Origin: Bathymodiolus brooksi
Taxonomy: Eukaryota; Mollusca; Bivalvia; Mytilida; Modiolidae
DNA: 64,000 bases
Assembly (NCBI GenBank): GCA_963680875.1
Contig: OY804588.1
Coordinates: 74,176,829-74,240,828, forward strand
Reading direction: 5' to 3'
Shown: positions 1 to 12,564 of the stretch, piece by piece
Position numbering within the stretch: position 1 is the first letter of the stretch
How the letters are laid out: each line of letters opens with the position of its first letter
Position numbers and translations under genes: made by a program
The notes under the pieces: model-generated
What the model saw: only the letters and a program-made list of their open reading frames with translations
What the model was told of the DNA's origin: nothing
The model's database searches: none

Positions 1-595
1 TTGGCCTAATTATAATTTTTATATGTGTTACTAGGTATTTTTTATTTTTGACTATTTTGTTTAACGTTCAGAAACTGTCTATTTCCCCGGACAATAGATC
101 GATTGATAATCCGGAATTTCTATCATGACGTTTCCCACGTCATAATCTAAAACGATTTAACCCTTTGACTGTGACGTTTCGTGCATAATCGTATAAACTT
201 TGTGTGCGGTATAATTCCTACCATTATGGCTCCTTCAGCAGAGTGACGTCGTTTATTTCATGACATCATTTTAACAACATTTTGACGTTACTTACCGTTT
301 CTTTAAAATTTTAAAGAGGTTCTATATGTGCAATATCTGTATCTAACTTCAAATTGTTGAATCTAATTATAACGTATCTGCGCAACTTATTCTTAAAAAA
401 AATAAACGTAAATTTCTTTCCCAAGGGACATATGTCCTTGCGCAGTCTACCTACAAGCGCAAATTTGAAGAATCTTAATGTTTATTATGAAAAAGATAAT
501 TAGTGTTATTTGTTAAAATTGTTAAACAATATTTATAAATATTGAAAACAGTAGTTTTTTTTAATCTGTCTAAAAAAATTATAATTACCGGTAGG
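1..595. other. AT-rich noncoding stretch, nothing recognised
   Basis: No open frame with protein-like composition, no tandem repeat and no recognisable transposon end was seen on either strand. Confidence 0.5.
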
Positions 596-838
596 TTATA
601 ATAAAACAGTAATTAATGGGAGTGCAGGCAATAGATCAAAATATTTTTCCTGAGGTATTGGGAAAGACCAAATCAGGGCAATAGAACACTTTGGTCTTTC
701 CAATACCTCGGGAAAAATATTTTGTTCTATTGCCTGCACTCCCATCAAATAACTGTATATTGTTTCATTGGGTGAAATACTTGTTTTTATTTCATTTAGA
801 AATCTCTGTATTCCATGGTCATCTATATAAGTAAGCAT
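596..838 (-). CDS. candidate coding exon of an unidentified gene (N-terminal part only)
   Basis: Read on the minus strand from the ATG at 838, the first 48 or so residues have balanced, protein-like composition (MLTYIDDHGIQRFLNEI..., then ...YSYLMGVQAIEQNIFPEVLER). After that the frame runs into the other arm of a 131-bp hairpin, and the rest looks like antisense noise. A possible donor site (GAG then GTATTG) lies just after the IFPE codons, so the real exon could end near 698. I do not recognise the family. It may be a first coding exon of a minus-strand gene continuing off the left edge, or a pseudo-exon fragment. The main support is composition, which is weak. Confidence 0.22.
   Translation of the reverse strand: MLTYIDDHGIQRFLNEIKTSISPNETIYSYLMGVQAIEQNIFPEVLERPKCSIALIWSFPIPQEKYFDLLPALPLITVLL
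615..745. repeat. 131-bp hairpin (56/57-bp inverted arms)
   Basis: The arms 615-671 and 690-745 are reverse complements with about three differences (two substitutions and one extra G), separated by an 18-bp loop. The right arm is the coding strand of the candidate exon on the minus strand, so the left arm looks like an inverted duplicate of that exon segment. Confidence 0.85.
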
Positions 839-845
839 ATTTATT

Positions 846-1378
846 AATTAAATGGAAAGTTCCATTTCTCATGGGGGGGAGGGGGTGACGGTTATATAAA
901 ATATATATTGATATAGTTGTGGAAGTGGAACAGACAGACACCAAAGGTTCATGTTTTTACTGTATTATTCACAAAAAATGTGCATTCAATCAAGATTTTC
1001 AGTGTCAGAGAAGACATTTTAACATTGTCCTACAATGGCAGCCATTTTAGATTTCTATTACTACTATTGTAAGTAATAGATACAAGAATGTAAATTTTAC
1101 AAAGGTTACCACAGGATTCTCACATACTAGATTTGAAACCACTTTGTAGTTTCTCAGAAAAAGATCTTTGAAGCTCAGCCAATCACACTGTATCACTACA
1201 TGTTGCTGTATAGAAGCCATTTGAAGTGTGTTTGTTTTGTGAATTCCATTTGCCCTAACAGTTTGAAGCTCAGAAAATCACATTGTACCACTAGCTATAT
1301 TGAAGCCATTTAAGGTTTGTTTGATTCACAAATTATATTTGGTCAAGAATTTTCTTGTAAACAACAATACTGATGTAC
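846..1378. other. AT-rich noncoding stretch
   Basis: A short G-rich tract lies at about 871-888. A loosely repeated phrase (gaagctcag...aatcaca) occurs at about 1170 and 1263. No gene was seen. Confidence 0.5.
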
Positions 1379-1379
1379 T

Positions 1380-1885
1380 GATGGGTACTTCATGTGTGTT
1401 CCAAAGATCACTTCATGTAGTACAATAGTACCTTAGTAATATTTATGTTAAACTGACTTGGAACAGATCCGTCTGGGTACTCCATGTGTGTTCCAAAGGT
1501 CACTTCATGTAATACATTAGTACCTTAGTAATATTTATATTAAACTTACTTGGAAGAGAACCGTCTGGGTACTCCATGTGTGTTCCAAAGGTCACTTCAT
1601 GTAATACATTAGTACCTTAGTAATATTTATATTAAACTTACTTGGAAGAGAACCGTCTGGGTACTCCATGTGTGTACCAAAGGTCACTTCATGTAATACA
1701 TTAGTAATATTTATATTAAACTTACTTGGAAGAGAACCGTCTGGGTACTCCATGTGTGTACCAAAGGTCACTTCATGTAGTACATTAGTACCTTAGTAAT
1801 ATTTATATTAAACTTACTTGGAAGAGAACCGTCTGGGTACTCCATGTGTGTACCAAAGGTCACTTCATGTAGTACATTAGGATTG
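1380..1885. repeat. 92-bp tandem repeat, about 5.5 copies
   Basis: The phrase gtctgggtactccatgtgtg recurs at 1471, 1563, 1655, 1739 and 1831, with a more diverged first copy at 1380. The spacing is 92 bp except for one 84-bp unit that lacks accttagt. Copies 2 to 5 are nearly identical, which suggests recent amplification. Confidence 0.95.
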
Positions 1886-2152
1886 GTACTGAAACAAAAC
1901 ACATTTATAATTAGTCACATGTTTAACCCTCTATCTACAACTGTCATACAACACAAAATAAAACAGAGAAAAACATAGAGAAAAGAAAGTGTAAACAGTG
2001 ATGGTCTAAAATTCCACCAATATCAACAAAATAAAAAAAAAAATGTTTTATCTTGAAAATTGAACATAAAAAAGACCATAACATATGATGTTGGAAATCC
2101 AGGTCCTGGCTTGGAACATGCACAATAATGTTGGGGTGGAGGACACTAAAAT

Positions 2153-2314
2153 ACAGTCAAAAATGACCATGTGGTCACCTATTAAAAGGTCACCTCATTC
2201 TTATCCTGCCATGGAAAATGTCATATGAATTGAACTTCTTTTAAGAGGTCACTTGTCTTAAAAGAACACTTTAACTTTGTCCCAATGGTGACCTCTAAAT
2301 ACAGGTTTGACTGT
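2153..2314. mobile_element. MITE with TACAGTCAAA termini (TACAGT-family)
   Basis: The left end tacagtcaaa and the right end tttgactgta are inverted copies. Internally, ggtcacct-type blocks occur in both orientations. Related elements in this window lie at 52.6, 52.8, 57.3 and 60.7 kb. The ends resemble Tc1/mariner/pogo-type MITEs with a TA target. No coding capacity. Confidence 0.7.
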
Positions 2315-2673
2315 ACTCTATCACAGATGACCTACATTTAGACCAATATATAATCATTGAAGTATTGAGTAAATCATTAAGTATGCCACAAAATAGCCAG
2401 GTCATTATATTTCTATTCCAGGGTAATTATTGGTAATTATTGGCCGATCTTTAGAGAAATAGGGTATCATTTTAGTAACAATATATTGATAGATTGACAT
2501 AACAACTAGATGTCTTTGTAATTGGAAGAAAATAATCACCACTTATTTTCTTTAATTACAAAATAATATGTATTACATTTCTTGTTCATTGTAGTATATA
2601 ATTAATATAGAGAGTAACAGATATTGAGATCCATGGGTGAGACAATTGACTGTGTTTGGGTTGAGTGATCACG
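2315..2673. other. noncoding stretch
   Basis: AT-rich sequence with a short direct duplication (ggtaattatt at about 2422-2443). No gene was seen. Confidence 0.5.
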
Positions 2674-3075
2674 AGTGAGTGATTGTTGTTTAATGCCAAT
2701 TCAGCAATTTGTCAGCTATATCATGGCTTGTTGCTTAACACCAATTCAGCTATTTGTCAGCTACATTTGTATATCATGGCGAGAACAAGTTAATTTTCAA
2801 TGAGATGATAATGAGGTCCGCTTTGTTCTAGACCAACACGCTGAGTTGGATTTTTATAGTGCTAGCTCACTGAAACAACAGTCCACAGATAAGACGTGTC
2901 ACTCCACTCAAAAACATTATTCTGATTCCGAGCCAACCAGTCTTTGCTCTTTCTTCTTAATACTGCATGCTTAGCAGAGAAGCAACAAATACCAATTTTT
3001 ATAGTCTGGTTTGATCCGACCGAGCCTCGAACCCACGATATTCCAAGACAAGCACACTAACCATTACGCCACTGA
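2674..3075 (-). mobile_element. tRNA-derived SINE (family 1), antisense
   Basis: On the minus strand the head reads tggcgtaatggttagtgtgc (box A-like) followed by gtgggttcgaggctcgg (box B-like). A body shared with 63504-63876 follows, and the 3' end, seen here as gagtgagtgattgttg on the plus strand, lies at the left. A second partial head-proximal tail segment (2690-2770) is duplicated. This is a pol III-type SINE, not a functional tRNA gene. Confidence 0.85.
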
Positions 3076-4305
3076 TACGTTTTGTTTGAGTTGACCATTC
3101 TGTATGAATGAGAAGTCATACAATAAACTTTGATGAGATACCTACCTTGTATATATGATCTTAATAATGGCTAAGGTCAAGGATTATTGGTCTTTATTCG
3201 CACGATTAACAATTTTTCAGCTATAAAATGTATATGTATATCGTGACTACCAGAGGAAAGCCAGGACAGATATATAAATACATACATCGTCCACAAAGAT
3301 AAAATTTATTTGTACGACCTTTAGAAACAGGCAGAAAAGTGACCAGTTTCGTGATTGCAAATAAATTTATATTTGCAGACAATGTACATACTTATCTTGT
3401 TATGTCAAAAAGTCAAAACCTGTCTGAAAATAGCAGAAACAAGCGGATGGTTCTAATTGTTTTCAATGGTGCCCTCTAGGCTCTACCATGTCTGTTACTT
3501 ATACTGTTACTGTCGCTCTACATGAATCAGGTACCAGAAGTACTATATCTTGGTCAGTGACCATGATGTACATATATAACAAAAAATTCAAGCAGAATTA
3601 GTGTAGGAGAAAATGAAATGACCAATGAAACCACAGCCTTTGGAAGGTGGATATTAGGTTGAGAACTCACGTCATCTGTGATTGGCTAGTGGTCAGAAAT
3701 CAACAACCGTAACCACTCTGTAACCAGGTTAAGAAAAAAGACAGAGTTATTTTCATAAAAATTATATATTCATAAAAATGGAACAAAATGTTCCAAAATA
3801 GAATCAGCGCTGGAAATCAACCTTATGTTTATGAATAAGGAATTCTCTTCCTTTTATTTATAATTATCTTAATTTCTATCTAAGCTTAGATTGATTGATT
3901 GGTGTGTAACACCAACTTTAGCAATATTTCAGCTATATCGTGGCATATCTAGGTTTAAATGGAAATAATTCTTTTATATCAACCTATATACCCAAAACCT
4001 TTCTGGGTATATAAATGAAAATTGTTTTTATTTTGAAAACAAGTTAAACTATAATAGCTGACGTGTACAATGTACAACGAGCCACAAAGTCACAAACTGG
4101 TCCCCTGTTAAACCTTAAACAATACGGGTCCAAAATAAACATGTGAATAAGAAACCACAAAATGAACACACAAAAAATGCATACATGTATATATATATAT
4201 ATATTACATGTTTATGCATTTTTATATGAGATGCCAGATAATAAATTAAAAGACAGTAGTCGTTTTATTTATATTATCAATTTTTAGTTGAAATGTGTAC
4301 TTAAC
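3076..4305. other. noncoding stretch with one small SINE scrap
   Basis: 3889-3947 carries the 'agcaatatttcagctatatcgtgg' segment typical of the SINE tails. A TA microsatellite lies at 4190-4203. No gene was seen. Confidence 0.5.
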
Positions 4306-4306
4306 A

Positions 4307-4660
4307 AGAGTCGCCTGTGGCGGTCATGTTTGCTAACGGATCGGGACGAAATGAGCATTCTTTACAGAGGACCTTCCATCGATGCTTCCTACCAAGTTTC
4401 GGTTCATTTGGTCAAGCGGTTTCAGAGGAGAAGATTAAAAAAAATCTGCCAATCAGAAAAAAGAATTGCCTGTGGTGGCCTGTTTGTTAATGGATCAGGA
4501 CGAAATGAGCAATCTTTATAGAGGACCTTCCATAGATGCTCCCTACCAAGTTTCAGTTCATTTGGCTGAGGGGTTTCAGAGGAGAAGATTAAAATGTGAA
4601 AAGTTAACGGACGACAGACGACGGATGCCAAGTGATGGCAAAAGCTCACCAAACACAGTG
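4307..4660. repeat. two tandem units (about 156 bp) of a dispersed repeat
   Basis: The units start at about 4307 and 4463 (cctgtggyggyc...) and share 'aggaccttccat' and 'tttcagaggagaagattaaa'. The right end reads acggatgccaagtgatggcaaaagctcacc. The same family occurs in reverse orientation in PRPF38B intron 3 (45771-46175). The short overlapping reading frames here are by-products of the repeat. Confidence 0.85.
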
Positions 4661-5811
4661 AAATATTTTAAGTTTAATTATAAACAATGGTATAATCACA
4701 ATAGATGTATTCACACATATTCATATACAATAACACATCTACATGTAATTTACACATTTTCCAAATATTATGTAAACAATATTCTTTTCTGTCATTTTGG
4801 AATCAAGACTCAGAAATCGGAAGAAAAATCAAATACAATTACACCATCTGCCATAAACTATTGACATAATTAAATTACAAACTAGAAGTAGAATAAATGT
4901 TGTACAAGCAGATGGCTTGAAACCTAAATTGGCTAAATACAGAATAATCACAGCAGTTCACACAGATCAAAACACACCATTCTAATCTATCCATGTTCTA
5001 AAGCAGACAGGATGATTTTACTAAATGCAATGCAATGTCTAAAATATTTAGTGGAAAAATAATCAAAACAAATCTACTTCTTTTTTAAATTGCATAAAAA
5101 TGTCGGGTCTTGATTTTATTTTACACAATAAACAAATAAATTTTTCCCTCACATAAATTTTTTTTTTTCAAGATTTGATCATATATATTTAATGGAGATA
5201 AATATCTTCCAAAAAATTCTGATTTGAGAACAAAGTGAAGTAAATGAATCAGAATGAACCTCTACTTGTGGGCAATATTAGCAGATTTTCAAAACTGTCA
5301 AAATTATTTATAAAATTCAAAATGAAAATAGAAAATAAAATAGAAATGTAAATGTACTTGTAAAATGTATTAAGTTGTAGTACTAAGAACTATATATATG
5401 TTTTATAACTCAAGACTTAAATTGTATAATATTAAACAGATTAATATCAAAATCAATCAGGTCAGTAAATAACAAATTCCTCCTACCCTTTTAATATCTC
5501 AGATCAACAAATCTGATGTGAATATCTTCAGTTGACAAAAACTTGGAATCAGTACAAACTGAACTGCTCCCAGTCAATCAGTTAAGACAGAGCATGGCTG
5601 ATCCTTGTAATGTGTGACACAATGTCCATCAAAAGATGATCATCAGATACAATTATTGGTTATTGATCTCTGGCTAATCAGGTGTAGTTAGGCATAACTA
5701 CTATTAAATTACAACTACCCTGTACATATGGGCCAAAACAATAGACACAAGACAATTAGTTTAAATGTATAGCTCAATACATTTAACACTTTTACTCTAC
5801 ATTAATTAAAA
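4661..5811. other. AT-rich noncoding stretch
   Basis: Very AT-rich. No protein-like frame and no obvious repeat. Confidence 0.5.
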
Positions 5812-6125
5812 GTCAATGAATGTTAAAATGTTCTATTAAAAGCTACTTTCTGTAACTAGATATATTAATACAATTACTTCTCTAATATCCCTAAAATAAT
5901 ACTATGTACATGTATTCACAAGTCCACGATCCACAAGGATTTTGTAAAAAAAACAAACAAAAAACAGTCAATGAATGTTAAAATGTTCTATTAAAAGCTA
6001 CTTTCTGTAACTAGATATATTAATACAATTACTTCTCTAATATCCCTAAAATAATACTATGTACATGTATTCACAAGTCCACGATCCACGAGGATTTTGT
6101 AAAAAAAACAAACAAAAAACAGTCA
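5812..6125. repeat. 155-bp tandem duplication, two copies
   Basis: gtcaatgaatgttaaaatg begins at 5812 and again at 5967, and a third start (gtcaata) is seen at 6122. The two full copies differ at about one base, indicating a recent duplication. Confidence 0.95.
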
Positions 6126-7056
6126 ATAAAATTCCCTCTTTGCAATAAAAAATAATAAAAATTAATGAGAATTTGTGCATACATAAGGTTATAAAAAATG
6201 TGCACAACTAGTCACAAGTATAATTTTATGTGCTCAATGTGTCCTTTCCTTTTAATGAAGTGGACTTCATTGTCAATTAAAAGGTCATATCCAGAATGTC
6301 TCCTCCTAGATTTAACCTGTATAATAGTGATTGTTTGAACTACATCTACACATGTGTCAAATGTTTACTATATAATCTACATGTACATGTATGTTAATCC
6401 AGACAACAATGTCAGATAGTTTAAAACAATTAGAACTCAGAAATAGGAGGATTCTGCTTTTGTTTTTTAACATTACCAGTAATGTTTTATACATAGTCAT
6501 TAATATCCAATATTGAATATAAAAAGAGCACAGTTCATGTACCTCACATCTACATTTGTACATGTAGATCAATTCTTAATTATCACTTTGTAATTCAGAG
6601 TGTGCTACATGTCAAAACTAGATAATTCCTACCTTCACAGACCTAGATTTATTACCTTATGAAAATAAAAAGATCATGAAAATAAAAACATAGAAGTCAA
6701 ATTTAGTGTGCATCACACCTATCTGGAATAACTTTCATCAGGTACACTCAAAAAGCCAAATAATTTATAGCAAGTTTAAACAGTGCAGTAATGGTCAACA
6801 ATTCAAAATTCCACCAATGTCACCAAATAGAACAATGACATATCACCTCAAATCACTGAACACAAAAAACACCATGATATATGACGTACTGTACATGTAT
6901 AATACATGTAATATACAAAATGTACATTATATGTATATAGAACTAAGAACTAAAGCTTCAGACTATATACATGTAATATTATGTGTATAGAACTAAGAAC
7001 TAAAGCTACAGACTATATACCTGTACATGTATATAGCTCAGTCTACAATTTTTTTT
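6126..7056. other. AT-rich noncoding stretch with a small local duplication
   Basis: tatagaactaagaactaaagc occurs at about 6938 and 6986 among frequent acatgta words. No gene was seen. Confidence 0.5.
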
Positions 7057-7290
7057 AAGGCAAAAAAAAAATGCCTGTGTTTCCGCTGACATGCTCTAAA
7101 ATATTAGGTTCGGTAGGTAGGAAAAAGATTTTATTTTTTAAAATATCTTTAGCTAGTTTCTACAGGGGACACATTTTGACTTTAATAGTGCTTGTTCAAA
7201 AATGTCCAAAAAAAAATTTGGGTAGGAACAAAAAATTAGGGTCAGTAGTGTTTTTAGCGGAAACACATGTAATTCTTTTTTTTTACCTAA
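7057..7290. mobile_element. MITE of the GGC-A(n)-TGTGTTTCCG family
   Basis: The left end aaggc, an A-run, then tgtgtttccgct is mirrored at the right by agcggaaacaca followed by a T-run. Internally it carries the ggttcggtaggtagg / attagggtcagtag words seen in the relatives at 39.6 kb and 54.7 kb. The 78-codon frame inside is not credible as a gene. Confidence 0.7.
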
Positions 7291-8194
7291 CTAAACTAGA
7301 TTTATGAAAATTACACAAACAAGGTTTACTTACAGGTGATACATTTTGTAACTTGATTCAAATCTCCTTTTGATTAGAACTGAGAACTAACAGTAACACA
7401 TCCATATTTTTTCACACATAATCTAGACTATGATATGATGTTGTATATTAATCAATTTTATCCTATTTTTATTTTCACCAAAACAAAGCAAAATATAACA
7501 TATTCTCTTCTACAGAATTGTATAATTCCGATTCAAATTATTGTACATGAATTCCTCCTGGAATTAGCACAAGTTAAATTTGACTGATCATTTTGATGAA
7601 ATCATCCAGAGAAATTCTTAACAGAACAAGACTATTTATTGTTATTTGACAATAAAACATATAAACATGATGGTGCCACTCCTCCAGTAATTAAATCCCA
7701 ACACAAAATATTATATTACAGTACTGTTTATGATTTATTATAATGAATATTAAAATAACGATCACCAAACACCAGTCTAGTTGTCTAACTCTCCATCATA
7801 TTATCACAATAACAATAAAATCACAGTAAAATAATCAGGTTTGATCCAGTGGTGATCCACCCACTACCTACATTACAAACACATGTGTATGTAGTGACCA
7901 TGTATACAGTAATTAGTACAGTGATTAGTATCTTATAATTATACATTAGAGATCTCAGTAGGGGGTCTGATTACACATCACACTATATTAACTGTCAAAC
8001 TTTTATGGCACTTTATTAGTCTAACATGTGTACTGTTTACATTTATGTTTTACTATAAATTAAAATCATCATTCTATAGAATAAATTATATTATTGTTGT
8101 ATTTAAGTTTATTTGGGGGGGGGGGGTTACATAAACTAATATTGTTCTATTATTGTGTATTGAGGATTTACATTATCTATTACTGTTGTATTTA

Positions 8195-8226
<32 letters not shown>

Positions 8227-8455
8227 CGGGGGGTTACAAAGAGAGTCATCATATCATCTACTGACTGTTGTTTACTTGTTATACATTCATAAATAACTCT
8301 TAAAAACTCATTTCATTGTCATCAACTCAAAAAAAAGGGGGGGGGGTGTATACATGTAATATATCTACATGTATATATATATCTTACAATATTTATGACA
8401 ACAATGTATTTATGAAATTATTGTAAATCACTAAATGAAAATAAAATGTTAGGAA
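7291..8455. other. AT-rich noncoding stretch with G homopolymers
   Basis: A G-run lies at 8116-8127 and another of about 28 bases (one C interruption) at 8206-8233, each preceded by a similar 'tattgttgtattta' context. A third G-run is at 8337-8347. No gene was seen. Confidence 0.6.
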
Positions 8456-8588
8456 AAAGAGTGATGATAGATCACTGTTACTTATGTTCTGATATTAGGT
8501 CACTGTTACTTATGTTCTGATATTAGGTCACTGTTACTTATGTTCTGATGATAGATCACACTGTTACTTATGTTCTGATATTAGGTTT
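8456..8588. repeat. 28-bp tandem repeat, about 4.5 copies
   Basis: The unit is 'tcactgttacttatgttctgatattagg', alternating with a 'gatgatagatca' variant. Confidence 0.9.
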
Positions 8589-10479
8589 AAATTCAAAAAA
8601 GATTTTCATCATTTATGTCAAACTTCTACTTAAATCAAAATTGGGTACAAAAAATAGGGAACTTTATATATTATGAAATAATTAAATTTAAGAATACACA
8701 ATCTACCAGCTGTACTTATTTCCTATAAGTTTGATATCCTGTAGTTTTGGAGCAATCTAAAACAGAGTACAACTTATAACCTACATGTACAACATCTAGT
8801 AAATACTAAAGGAAACTGATTTTTATCAGGTTTATGGAATTGTGCCAAAATAAACAAATATGAAGAATTTTTAACATCAATTACAAATATTGCTACATTA
8901 ATATCATCTTATTTTCCTTCTTATGTTCCAATACTTGAAGTACAATATTTTTGTAATTTAAAAGTTGACAAAAATTTCCTTAACTGATTTAATACCCATT
9001 TTTTTATCAAGCAGCTGAACAACTGAAAACAAACTGATTATGTATCAAATTACATTACAGAAAATTAATTGTGTAATGAGTGATTATTAAATATATCTTA
9101 CTTGTTATGACCTAACATCAATGGTTTTAAATCCATGTTTAAAATGTTAGATCTGTTTATATCATATAGTCTTCATCCTTCCCATTGTCTTGTAATGGCA
9201 GGAAGTTAGTGTTGATGATGGTGAATTAGCTAAATATTGGGGAACATCTCACAACATTATACTCTTATTTCCTGAGTTTTGGGGGAAGTGAACAGATTTT
9301 ACATGTTTTGTAACTTAGTAAATATCAAAGTCCTTCCTCTCAAGAAATTATATTTTATTATTCAATCAATTTATAATTCAACTTAAGATTTAAAATAAAC
9401 TTTAAAAATTTTTTTTATTAAGTTTAATTTATGATATTTTTCTAAAAATCAAATTATAATTCAGCTTAAGATTTAAAATAAACTAAAAAAAATTATTTTG
9501 TTAAACTTTTGATATTTTTCTAAAATTTTTAATTAAATTAAAAACAATTGCTATCACTGATTAAGGTTGTGCTAGAAGATTTAGGAGACAATATTATTTT
9601 TTTTTAATTAGAACTACATCTATATGTATTATATAACAACTAAATTTAATTTAATTTAATTTAGACAAATGGTTTCAGCTAAAAAAAAGATTTTTTATAA
9701 GGTGTATTTTTTTTTTAATTTCAAATATTTTATTGATAAATCAATAGGATTGGATAACAGGCTATGCCTATACAAATCCTCTCCAACAACAAGATGGAAC
9801 AATTAGAAAACAATTTACATAAGACATGGAGCAATCTACCCATCATGTATACATGCAATTCATCTTAATTACCAAGCATAAACACAAATAGCAGAATCAT
9901 ACAAAACAAAACAAAAGATTTTTCCCTTTCTTTCCCTTCACCTTCCCTTTCTTTTCTTTTTTTGTTAATACATGTAGGTATGATATAATAGGTATATTAA
10001 TTATAATAGCAAAATCATACAAAAAAAAAGTTGTTTTCCTTTTCTTCCCCTTTCTTCTTTTTTCCTTTGTTAATAGGTATGATATAATTTGGAATAGCCA
10101 AATTATGGCTTTATATTTAAGCTATTATTATTTATAATATTAATAATGATGAATTGGCATAGCATGATGGATAGACTGAACTTACATTTAACACACAAAA
10201 TTCAATATATACAACATCATCGTCATGTAAACTGAAACTATGAAATCAAAATCACTAATTAAGTGAGGTCCACCTCCACCATATCAATATGAATTAACTC
10301 TTTTTCAGTATATATATTTATAATAGAATAAAGGGAATTTGGGAGAGATGGAGGAAGAAGAGACAAATAAGTAAATAAGGGGGGAAATATCTAAACAAAA
10401 TAGTGATTGAGATAGGCAAGTACAAATTGGGTAAAGGGGGGAGGGGGAAGGGAGACCTGAATAAGGTGTATTTTTGTGA
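8589..10479. other. AT-rich noncoding stretch with pyrimidine-rich tracts
   Basis: 9370-9540 contains a diverged internal duplication (aattcarcttaagatttaaaataaac twice). 9920-9965 and 10035-10075 are CT-rich tracts in similar contexts (agcaraatcatac...). No gene was seen. Confidence 0.5.
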
Positions 10480-10592
10480 AAATATATAAAGCTGAGTGGG
10501 ATTCAAACTCACAACGTTGGTGGTAATAGGCACTGATTGCATAGGCAGTTATAAGTCTAACTACCATACGATCACTACCACGACAGCCTCTC
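10480..10592 (-). mobile_element. SINE family 2, head fragment, antisense
   Basis: The segment 'gattcaaactcacaacgttggtggtaataggcactgattgcat...aactaccatacgatcac' is the reverse complement of the tRNA-like head of the full SINE at 12645-12970. Confidence 0.75.
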
Positions 10593-10958
10593 TGAATTTG
10601 ATAGAAAAACAGGGAATACAAAATGTATAAACATAAACAAAGTATGATTTTGACAGGTGTCATGTGATCATTGGTAAATAATTAGTAACTGAAAATCATG
10701 ATCATTCTTATTGATCTATGTATCATTTGAAACCATAGTTTTGGATGCCCTAGACTACATGTATGTTTCCTAGATATCGGGGTGGGGGAATGATAGAGAG
10801 ACACTCAGCAGTCCTATATATAACATAAAACCAGCACTTTCCATTTTGATATGTAACATTTTTAGTGAATATTTTCATTTCAACTGTCAACTGTTACCAT
10901 TAATGTGGTCATATCACTTTCTCCAGTACTGTCACTGTTACTAGCAAAGCATGTATAA
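10593..10958. other. noncoding stretch containing one copy of a local segmental duplication
   Basis: 10898-10950 (attaatgtggtcatatcact...ttactagcaaagcatg) is repeated at 12346-12406. The two copies flank, or sit close to, the TIR element at 10959-12101. Confidence 0.7.
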
Positions 10959-12101
10959 CATACCTGTTAACCCTCCCCCTTTGCGTGGGAGTCTCCCGCG
11001 TAAGAGCCTTATCTCCCGCATGGACTGGTTCTCCTGCGCGGGAGACATTAATCTCCCGCACGATCTCCCCCCAACAAAAAAATCAAGTACAATAAAATCT
11101 TGACCTACATTTTTGCGATCAATATTTCTGGAAATTCCCCATTTGGAACTCCCGCGCTGAGGAAAAACGCCGAGAGATACGAATGGTAAAGGTGTTTAAA
11201 TGATATCTGGTTATTGATCTGTTTGACACCTTTACAGGTAAATTGGGTCATGGAGATTAATTAAGGTGTTGATGATTATACAACAATTATCCAATGATTG
11301 ACAGTTAATTGGGGATAAGGAAATGGGTTTGTGGCACACGCTTAGATGATTAGAAGTGTGATAACGGCAATTAAAAATAGTTATAAACAGTTGTGCAAAC
11401 AGGAGTCGGACAACCTTTGATGCTGAGGAAAACTTCTTATTTCGATCAAACGTGCAATGAATTCATCTCGGATTGAGTTGTTATGGCTTGTTTGGGACCA
11501 AAGCCGATCAAAGTATTATTTAAGGACTAAGTTCCAGGATGGAATTGATAAACTACAAAAATGCCGAAACGCATGCTATCACCCAATGCACCAGCAGCAA
11601 AGTGACTTTTTAATTTTAGTGCTCTATGACTTTATTGTTCAGAACATTCTGTCTTCATTGTTATTGCTTTGTTATAACCTTATGATTATGAATGATTATG
11701 AATAAATTATAAATACAGTTTTTATCCTACATTCATCATATGAAACATTACTAATAAGACAGAAATGTAAACAATATATATTATTGAAATGGGATGCAGT
11801 TGGTTCAATACTGAAACAAACAAAAGGAAAACATCAATTAACAATAAAAACATGCATCAAATACGTCGATAAAAAATCTCCAGTTATGAGACCAAATCTC
11901 CAGCCAAAAATTTACAAATCTCCAGTTGTAGCATAGCAACTCTATCACATGTATGCAACTACAAGGTACAATTTTGTGCATTTAAAGGTGACGCACAAAA
12001 TCTCCCCCTTAGAAGAGTTGGTAGGGGGGAGATTTCCCCCTCAGAAGAGTTGGTAAGGGGGAGATCTCCCTCCTAGCAGTTCCCAGAGGTTAACAGGTAT
12101 G
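10959..12101. mobile_element. 1.14-kb TIR element with 6-bp target duplication
   Basis: The left end catacctgttaaccctcc matches, inverted, the right end agaggttaacaggtatg. GTATAA flanks both ends (10953-10958 and 12102-12107). A paralogous copy of the flank at about 12400 reads agcaaaacatgcataaatt with no insert, which supports the insertion boundaries. Both ends are rich in ctcccgc / gggag words able to pair. An 82-codon frame at 11457-11705 may be a remnant of a coding region but is unrecognised. The superfamily is unknown. Confidence 0.75.
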
Positions 12102-12107
12102 GTATAA

Positions 12108-12564
12108 ATTCATCATAAAAGATGGTCAGAGACAGTATATTAGTAGTACTACCACTGGATTTCTCTGTGTTTGTATTAGAATTGATAGTAGTTTAAGTTA
12201 TGGTACCATTGCTATTTTTCTCCCATTCTACATAAGTTAAAGGAAGACTGGAGGATACATTACACACCAATGCAAGGTCACTGTGTTGCCAGTTTGTACA
12301 TAGTTCAATGATTGATTTACTGTGACAAATGGTGGTACTGATAATATTAATGTGGTCATATCACTAACTCCAGTAGTGCCATCACTGTTACTAGCAAAAC
12401 ATGCATAAATTGATTAGCAAATGACGATATGACATGTGCTCCTAATTGTGTTAAAAACTTTAACAAAAATGCAAATTAATAAATGTCTTTCTTTTAAACA
12501 AATAATTTTCTTCTAAATATTTCTATTTTAACAAAAATTTAATCAAATACAAAAAATACAATCT
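12108..12564. other. noncoding stretch with second copy of a local duplication
   Basis: 12346-12411 is the insert-free paralogue of the left flank of the 10959-12101 element. No gene was seen. Confidence 0.6.

Noticed and set aside
10318..10663. Overlapping 74- and 90-codon minus-strand frames
   Set aside because: They cover a SINE fragment and a purine-rich tract, with no coding features.
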